64,000 nucleotides of DNA from CALJTV01 sp036821185. GTDB taxonomy: Bacteria; Chloroflexota; Dehalococcoidia; GIF9; UBA5629. Below, one piece after another: positions 59,852 through 64,000 of the stretch. Location: assembly GCA_036821185.1 (NCBI GenBank), contig DAISKD010000004.1, positions 54,815 through 118,814 on the forward strand, in the 5' to 3' direction. Below the pieces are notes generated by a model, which saw only the letters and a list, made by a program, of their open reading frames with translations, did not search any database and was not told the DNA's origin. Positions within the stretch are counted from its first letter, which is position 1. Each line of letters begins with the position of its first letter. A program made the translations under genes and the position numbers.

Positions 59852-60925
59852 TCAAGCCGTTGGGAAAAACCGCTTTTTCAACTCCTGACAGGCAACCTCT
59901 GGCGACAGCAGACAGACGCTTTCATCATGTAACACCTGCAGGTAAAAATGGTCGTTTGTTTCTATAGGTGTATATAACAGAAGCGAGCGAGGTATAATTC
60001 GCACATGCGTCCAGAAGCGGTTGCTATCCGTGCCCGAGTAGGTGGAAAGATTAAAGCTGACCAGATTCAGCTCGTCCATATAGCGGAATATGTTAAGCAG
60101 GCCGGTCGCCAGCTGGCGAAAGTCTTCCTCAGACAATTCTGTAATCGAACTCCTGCCCGGGAATACTGTCAGCACGTCCATGAGACGCCCCCTGGGGGCA
60201 AAAGCCGTCAGCCAGCAAGCATTACCTGTCGTCCCGATATACCTTTCCTGCCTGCGTCTCTCCTCCTCCACCAGATCGCTCCAGAAATTCCTGCCTGTGG
60301 CTTGGTGATACTTATCACAAGCTTCCAGGACTTGCTTCTGATAGAAGGTAGGGAAATAGCCGGCATTGCACTGAATATGTGGGTGCACCAGGCTGCCACC
60401 GGAAGGAGGTAAGAAATTCCAGGCTATGAAATCAAACCTCACCTGGGCATCGGCCCGCTTGACCCTGACGATATACTCCTGTGCCGCCAGCAGGGCGTTC
60501 ACCAGGGTCTCAAGCGTAAACTCGGTTAACGGGATAAAATGCTCATCAGAGATAACCACCACAGCACCGTAAACATCGTACGGTCTGGCATTGGGGAAGG
60601 CCACAGCCCTGCCGATGCGGATGGTGCCCTCGGGTACAATCTCAGGGGGAAATCTGGGGGTTGCCTTCTCTATAAGGGGCATGCAGAACGGACACGGCAT
60701 CTCCAGCGACCGCTGCACCAATGCCGATAAATCGGGCCGGCGGATCCTCTGCAGAGAGAATTCAACCAGCCGGCATGATTGTCCGGTCAATGGATCGAAA
60801 CGGACTTCTATGGGAACCGTCACCTCGTTCAGCTTCCCCGAGGTGTCCCGCACCAGGATCCTTGGCTGCAACCGCTCGCTTCTGAACTGAATTGGGCCAG
60901 AGTTAGACGATTTCATGCCTGCCAT
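59852..60925 (-). CDS. GalT-like nucleotidyltransferase/phosphorylase (HIT superfamily)
   Basis: This 357-residue protein resembles galactose-1-phosphate uridylyltransferase. The active-site motif PPSGGSLVHPHIQC near residue 175-188 gives HPH-x-Q, with the nucleophilic histidine. CPFC near residue 78 corresponds to half of the GalT zinc site. The flanking NARPYDVYGAVVVISDEH matches the N-terminal GalT fold. No galactose genes adjoin it, so the nucleotide sugar may differ. Alternatives include ADP-glucose or Ap4A phosphorylase relatives. Confidence 0.78.
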   Translation of the reverse strand: MAGMKSSNSGPIQFRSERLQPRILVRDTSGKLNEVTVPIEVRFDPLTGQSCRLVEFSLQRIRRPDLSALVQRSLEMPCPFCMPLIEKATPRFPPEIVPEGTIRIGRAVAFPNARPYDVYGAVVVISDEHFIPLTEFTLETLVNALLAAQEYIVRVKRADAQVRFDFIAWNFLPPSGGSLVHPHIQCNAGYFPTFYQKQVLEACDKYHQATGRNFWSDLVEEERRRQERYIGTTGNACWLTAFAPRGRLMDVLTVFPGRSSITELSEEDFRQLATGLLNIFRYMDELNLVSFNLSTYSGTDSNRFWTHVRIIPRSLLLYTPIETNDHFYLQVLHDESVCLLSPEVACQELKKRFFPTA

Positions 60926-61282
60926 CGCTTACGTCCCCGGAGAAGACCGTGCTTGTCTTGGCGTTACGACCACGGGCCACCTATAACTTATCATGACAGG
61001 CCTTCGCCTGGCAAAAATGAAAACGCTACCAGCGACCGCCGTCCCTCTTTCCCAGATCGCGGTATAATAGCTCAACCAAACCCCTTTGGTAACCGCCGCG
61101 CAATTACCATTCCGTCGCTATGCAGCAAAGCTACAGTATTAGCTACCCCTTGATTTTTACCGACCTTTCGCCACTAAGTCCGGCATCGTTGTTAGATGGC
61201 TTTCAACACCTTCCCCGTAACACCTTCTACGCTACTTATGTCACCCATCTACCTCAAAGCTACAGATAACCAGGCGACCCCA
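60926..61282. other. Intergenic region, no gene seen
   Basis: About 360 bases with no convincing coding frame, terminator or repeat. It lies between two divergent genes (GalT-like on the reverse strand, aquaporin on the forward strand), so it should hold both start regions. Only the aquaporin promoter at its right edge is clear. Confidence 0.4.
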
Positions 61283-61311
61283 TTGCGGTGACCGAGTAGT
61301 CAGGCTATAAT
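61283..61311 (+). promoter_or_regulatory. Aquaporin promoter
   Basis: TTGCGG (61283-61288) is followed after 17 bases by TATAAT (61306-61311). The ATG at 61310 lies inside this -10 box and so cannot be the start codon. Confidence 0.7.
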
Positions 61312-61342
61312 GTGGCAAATTCGGAAAGGAGGGGCAGAAGAA

Positions 61343-62029
61343 TTGAAAAAATACTGGGCTGAACTGATAGGGACCTTGTTTCTCGTCTTAATTGGCTGCG
61401 GTAGTGCGGTAATCGCTGGCAAGTATATAGGGTTTACCGGAATCTCGTTCGCCTTCGGCCTGACCGTACTTGCAATGGTCTATGCAATAGGCAATATCTC
61501 CGGATGTCACATCAACCCAGCGATAACGGTTGCCATGCTAGTCGCAGGCAAGATTAAGGGAAGGGATGCAGTCTTCTACATCATCGCCCAATGTATAGGC
61601 GCCATAATCGGGGCTGGGATACTGCTCGCCATTGCTATCGGTAACCTCGATTACTCCCTGGCAACAAACGGGCTGGGGCAGAACGGATATGGAGACCATT
61701 CTCCTGGGGGGTATTCCCTGGTGGCGTGTCTTATTGCAGAGATAGTTTTAACAGCCCTGTTCCTTTTCGTGATATTCGGCTCCACGCATAAGGACGCGCC
61801 CAAAGGGTTTGCCGGCCTCTCCATAGGCCTGGCCCTCGTGCTGATCCATCTGGTGGGAATACCGATCACGGGCACCTCGGTAAACCCAGCGAGAAGCCTC
61901 GGGCCAGCCGTCTTTGTCGGCGGCGATGCCCTTGTGCAGCTCTGGCTCTTCATCGTCGCACCCATAATAGGAGGCATTATCGCGGCCCTCATCTGGAAAT
62001 ATGTCTTTGAACGTGGCGGCAGCTCATGA
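61343..62029 (+). CDS. aqpZ: AqpZ-type aquaporin
   Basis: This 228-residue inner-membrane water channel begins at TTG 61343, with AGGAGG 10 bases upstream. The frame extends to an ATG at 61310, but that overlaps the -10 box. Both NPA motifs are intact: GCHINPAITVAML and GTSVNPARSLGP. Selectivity-filter residues resemble AqpZ: Phe in FAFGLTV, His in LVLIHLVGIP, Thr and Arg around the second NPA. A water pore rather than a glycerol pore is predicted. Six helices plus two half-helices are evident. Confidence 0.92.
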   Translation: MKKYWAELIGTLFLVLIGCGSAVIAGKYIGFTGISFAFGLTVLAMVYAIGNISGCHINPAITVAMLVAGKIKGRDAVFYIIAQCIGAIIGAGILLAIAIGNLDYSLATNGLGQNGYGDHSPGGYSLVACLIAEIVLTALFLFVIFGSTHKDAPKGFAGLSIGLALVLIHLVGIPITGTSVNPARSLGPAVFVGGDALVQLWLFIVAPIIGGIIAALIWKYVFERGGSS

Positions 62030-62233
62030 CAGCATCATCGTTGTCCCAATTGCAGAGGCGATAATCAGCCTGGGGTTGCGGAGGGCGAGGTCCACCATTA
62101 AGGCTTTGATGTTCGGTGACACACCGGGCGCCAGCCCCCGCCGGGTGTCGACCACTGCACCGTAACAGCGTAGGCAGCAAATGATGCAGCGAGATAACCC
62201 CTTGGTGTAGAATGTAACTCGCGGTTGGTGGAC

Positions 62234-63811
62234 ATGACTAAAGGGATAATAATCTTCGTAATCGTAACTACGATTGTACTCACTGGTTGCGTAAATCAAC
62301 CTATAGCACCATCCCCACCCGACCACCCAGACGAGACAGCCCCCATTTCGACCACAGTCCCAAGCAAAGGCAAAACAGACCTAGTTAGAACAGCAGGACC
62401 CAGAGAGCTACCGGCGCGCCTGCTGGGTCTCCAAGCCGTGCCACTGTATGAGCACCTTATTGACGACCCGACAAAGGTGGCCATCGCCAAAGAAATGTCC
62501 CCGGCTTTCGTGCGCTTTCCCGGAGGGATGGTCGGCAACTACTACAACTGGCGTTCAGGCCATCTGGAGCTCGATGTCCGGCCTGACAGTTCGGCTACCT
62601 ACCGGTTTTACGCCAATTTAGCAGAGCAGGTCAGGAAGCTTCACCCACAGGGCGTCTTCATCGAACAGTACCACCAGTTCAGCCAGGAAATCGGTGCCGA
62701 AATCGTTTTACTAGTGAACCTGGAGACATCGTCGATCCCTGACCAGGTGGCCTGGTTCAAAAGTATGAGAGACCAGGGCGTTTTACCCCGGTACATCGAG
62801 CTCGGTAACGAGTTTTGGCTCGCAATGCTCGGTGACCCCAATGTGCTGAGAAAGTGGCCGGACGCACCAACCTCGATGCGCGTTATGAAAGAATACAGGG
62901 ACTCGCTGCAGCCGTATGTCTTCCCGGGGACAAAATTTGCGGTCCAGGCGGCGGCAAGTCGTTTCAACGCCTCAGTCGTCGATGGCAAGCTTGTATATCC
63001 AGCATCCCTGAAAAGGTGGGACGAGGCGCTTAGACCTGAGCCCTGGTTTGACGCCGTGACCATACATATGTACCCAGCGGTGGAGCGCATCGTCGGTACC
63101 GAGATGAAAGCGGCATTGCCTGAAGGCATGGACAGGGTGTTCCCCTCCCTGATGGCCCGCTGCGACCAGGGAGTCGATGAAGCCATCGCCGCCATCGAGA
63201 AGCAGCTCGGTGGCAAGGAAATCTGGATTACGGAGTTCAGCGGCTCCTTTCCGGGGATTGCGAATCTATCGGACCCCACAACGCCGATCCTCGGTCTTAA
63301 CATCCACCTCACCACCCGCATGCTAATGAAGTTCCTGGAACATCCCTCGGTAACAATGGCCCTGTATCATATGCTTAATTTTTCAGGCGGGCCACTGTCC
63401 CTATTCCGGCGCGATATTAAAAGCAATACCTACATTCCGATCGGGTCCGCAATAATACTGAAATGGTTCAACGAGGCAGCAAACGGCGGGGCAGTCTACC
63501 GGAAGTTGACAGTAAATGGTGCACGATTGATCAATAGCGGCGTGACCGCTGAGGAAAGCTACTATGACATCGAGGCGCTGGAGCTCCAAAAAGGGGACAC
63601 AACCACGGTAATTATCCATAATGCCAGCCCCGAAGCCAAAAAATTGACCCTGGCAGGCTTCATCTCCGGGAAGTCCCCCGCTAGGATTGAAAGCTCACAG
63701 GTTATCCCTACCGAGGACTACTTAAAAGCAGCGCCATCAGTGCGGATAATACCTGCAAGCGACGAGGTTGAAATTCCACCCTACTCGGTAAGCAGGATCA
63801 TCTGGCAATAG
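62234..63811 (+). CDS. Secreted lipoprotein glycoside hydrolase (clan GH-A-like)
   Basis: 525 residues from ATG 62234. A signal peptide (KGIIIFVIVTTIVLTGC) ends in the lipobox LTGC, and a Pro/Thr/Ser-rich linker follows, so it is an outer-surface lipoprotein. The TIM-barrel part has YIELGNEFWLAM (Asn-Glu acid/base) near residue 195 and IWITEFSG (nucleophile Glu) near 335, as in clan GH-A families such as GH51/GH79. FVRFPGGMVGNYYNWR near residue 95 supports the GH51/GH79 neighbourhood. The C-terminal 90 residues form a beta domain. Substrate sugar not readable. Confidence 0.82.
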   Translation: MTKGIIIFVIVTTIVLTGCVNQPIAPSPPDHPDETAPISTTVPSKGKTDLVRTAGPRELPARLLGLQAVPLYEHLIDDPTKVAIAKEMSPAFVRFPGGMVGNYYNWRSGHLELDVRPDSSATYRFYANLAEQVRKLHPQGVFIEQYHQFSQEIGAEIVLLVNLETSSIPDQVAWFKSMRDQGVLPRYIELGNEFWLAMLGDPNVLRKWPDAPTSMRVMKEYRDSLQPYVFPGTKFAVQAAASRFNASVVDGKLVYPASLKRWDEALRPEPWFDAVTIHMYPAVERIVGTEMKAALPEGMDRVFPSLMARCDQGVDEAIAAIEKQLGGKEIWITEFSGSFPGIANLSDPTTPILGLNIHLTTRMLMKFLEHPSVTMALYHMLNFSGGPLSLFRRDIKSNTYIPIGSAIILKWFNEAANGGAVYRKLTVNGARLINSGVTAEESYYDIEALELQKGDTTTVIIHNASPEAKKLTLAGFISGKSPARIESSQVIPTEDYLKAAPSVRIIPASDEVEIPPYSVSRIIWQ

Positions 63812-64000
63812 ACAACCCCCAGACCTTTCCACAACTCGAAGTCACCCTCGATTGCGCAAGACTGCCCGTGGAGACAAACATCGGTCTTTTCACCTTACCG
63901 GCAGAGACGCCTGGTCAGTCGGTCCTACCTCTATTTATCACATGCTATGATATACTATAAAAGTTTATGGTGGCACCGCAGCGGATAGCCAATTGGGTCT
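63812..64000. other. Intergenic end of window with a promoter-like sequence
   Basis: The last 189 bases contain an AT-rich TATGATATACTATAAAAG near 63945-63962 that may hold a -10 element for a gene beyond the window. GGTGGCACCGC near 63969-63979 resembles the T-box core by chance or in part. No gene was seen. Confidence 0.3.

Noticed and set aside
62030..62233. A reverse-strand 100-codon frame between aquaporin and the glycosidase gene
   Set aside because: It overlaps the lipoprotein signal peptide of the glycosidase gene, lacks a ribosome-binding site, and has no recognisable domain.
63969..63990. GGTGGCACCGC resembling the T-box riboswitch core
   Set aside because: The preceding 150 bases show none of the stem I elements of a T-box, and a promoter-like AT-rich stretch lies only a few bases upstream. 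The leader would be far too short.
1..64000. CRISPR arrays, insertion sequences or prophage genes
   Set aside because: No regularly spaced repeats, transposase motifs or phage structural genes were seen on reading both strands.

Overview
The window looks like a piece of chromosome from an anaerobic bacterium. The best guess is a Dehalococcoidia-like member of the Chloroflexota. Support for that is indirect: a bacterial Elp3, a combined SufBC plus IscU/IscS-like Fe-S system, an FprA/high-molecular-weight-rubredoxin oxygen-reduction pair, several rubrerythrins and a PerR-type regulator. There is no rRNA gene or phylogenetic marker strong enough to settle the lineage. Coding density is high. No CRISPR array, insertion sequence or prophage was seen.

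Layout. 1-7.1 kb: start of a HAD-like gene (reverse), a radical SAM protein and a complete five-gene peptide/nickel-type ABC importer. 7.1-9.3 kb: a divergent pair, Elp3 and a Trm9-like methyltransferase, predicted to build mcm5U in tRNA. 9.4-17.3 kb: a membrane GAF-GAF-GGDEF-HD-GYP protein, a metallo-beta-lactamase-fold hydrolase, an RtcA-like protein, an HExxH protein and a HIT hydrolase. 17.3-21.3 kb: a reverse-strand run of APC permease, UspA, two TrkA/RCK proteins and prephenate dehydratase. 21.4-21.6 kb: tRNA-His and tRNA-Arg. 21.8-26.9 kb: an accessory defence block of one type IIG restriction-modification enzyme behind an MNT/HEPN pair. The HEPN gene is broken by a 10-bp tandem duplication, and a consensus promoter with a palindromic operator drives the block. 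27.2-35.3 kb: ADP-ribosylglycohydrolase, a NiCo-riboswitch-controlled metal exporter, two tandem carboxylesterases, DUF3795, aspartate-semialdehyde dehydrogenase and an ATP-pyrophosphatase.

35.3-52.7 kb is the centre of interest: more than twenty genes on the reverse strand devoted to oxygen, peroxide, metal and Fe-S handling. PerR sits at the upstream end with a PerR-box-like site over its own -10. Then follow Hsp20, a glutaredoxin-like protein, thioredoxin reductase, a rubrerythrin-hotdog fusion, rubrerythrin, a cysteine-desulfurase homologue, IscU, TusA, SufC, SufB, Hrb, a DUF438/hemerythrin/PAS protein, FprA, a peroxiredoxin, a Cu-ATPase with YHS tail, a double ferritin-like protein, superoxide dismutase, a Rieske protein and a PfpI-type protein. 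Two genes here are easy to miss because each has an in-frame UGA exactly where the catalytic cysteine belongs, and both are best read as selenoproteins: a peroxiredoxin (Sec48) and a glutaredoxin-like protein (Sec13). Each UGA is followed at a suitable distance by a small hairpin with GU in its loop. The NifS/IscS homologue beside IscU has Asn-Gln where His-Lys should bind PLP.

52.9-64 kb: an ACT-like protein, a class III CoA-transferase, small membrane and zinc-ribbon proteins, a cyclase-family hydrolase, Pth, LigA, a GalT-like protein, an AqpZ-type water channel and a secreted lipoprotein glycosidase.

All assignments come from reading motifs and layout by eye. No database search was run.
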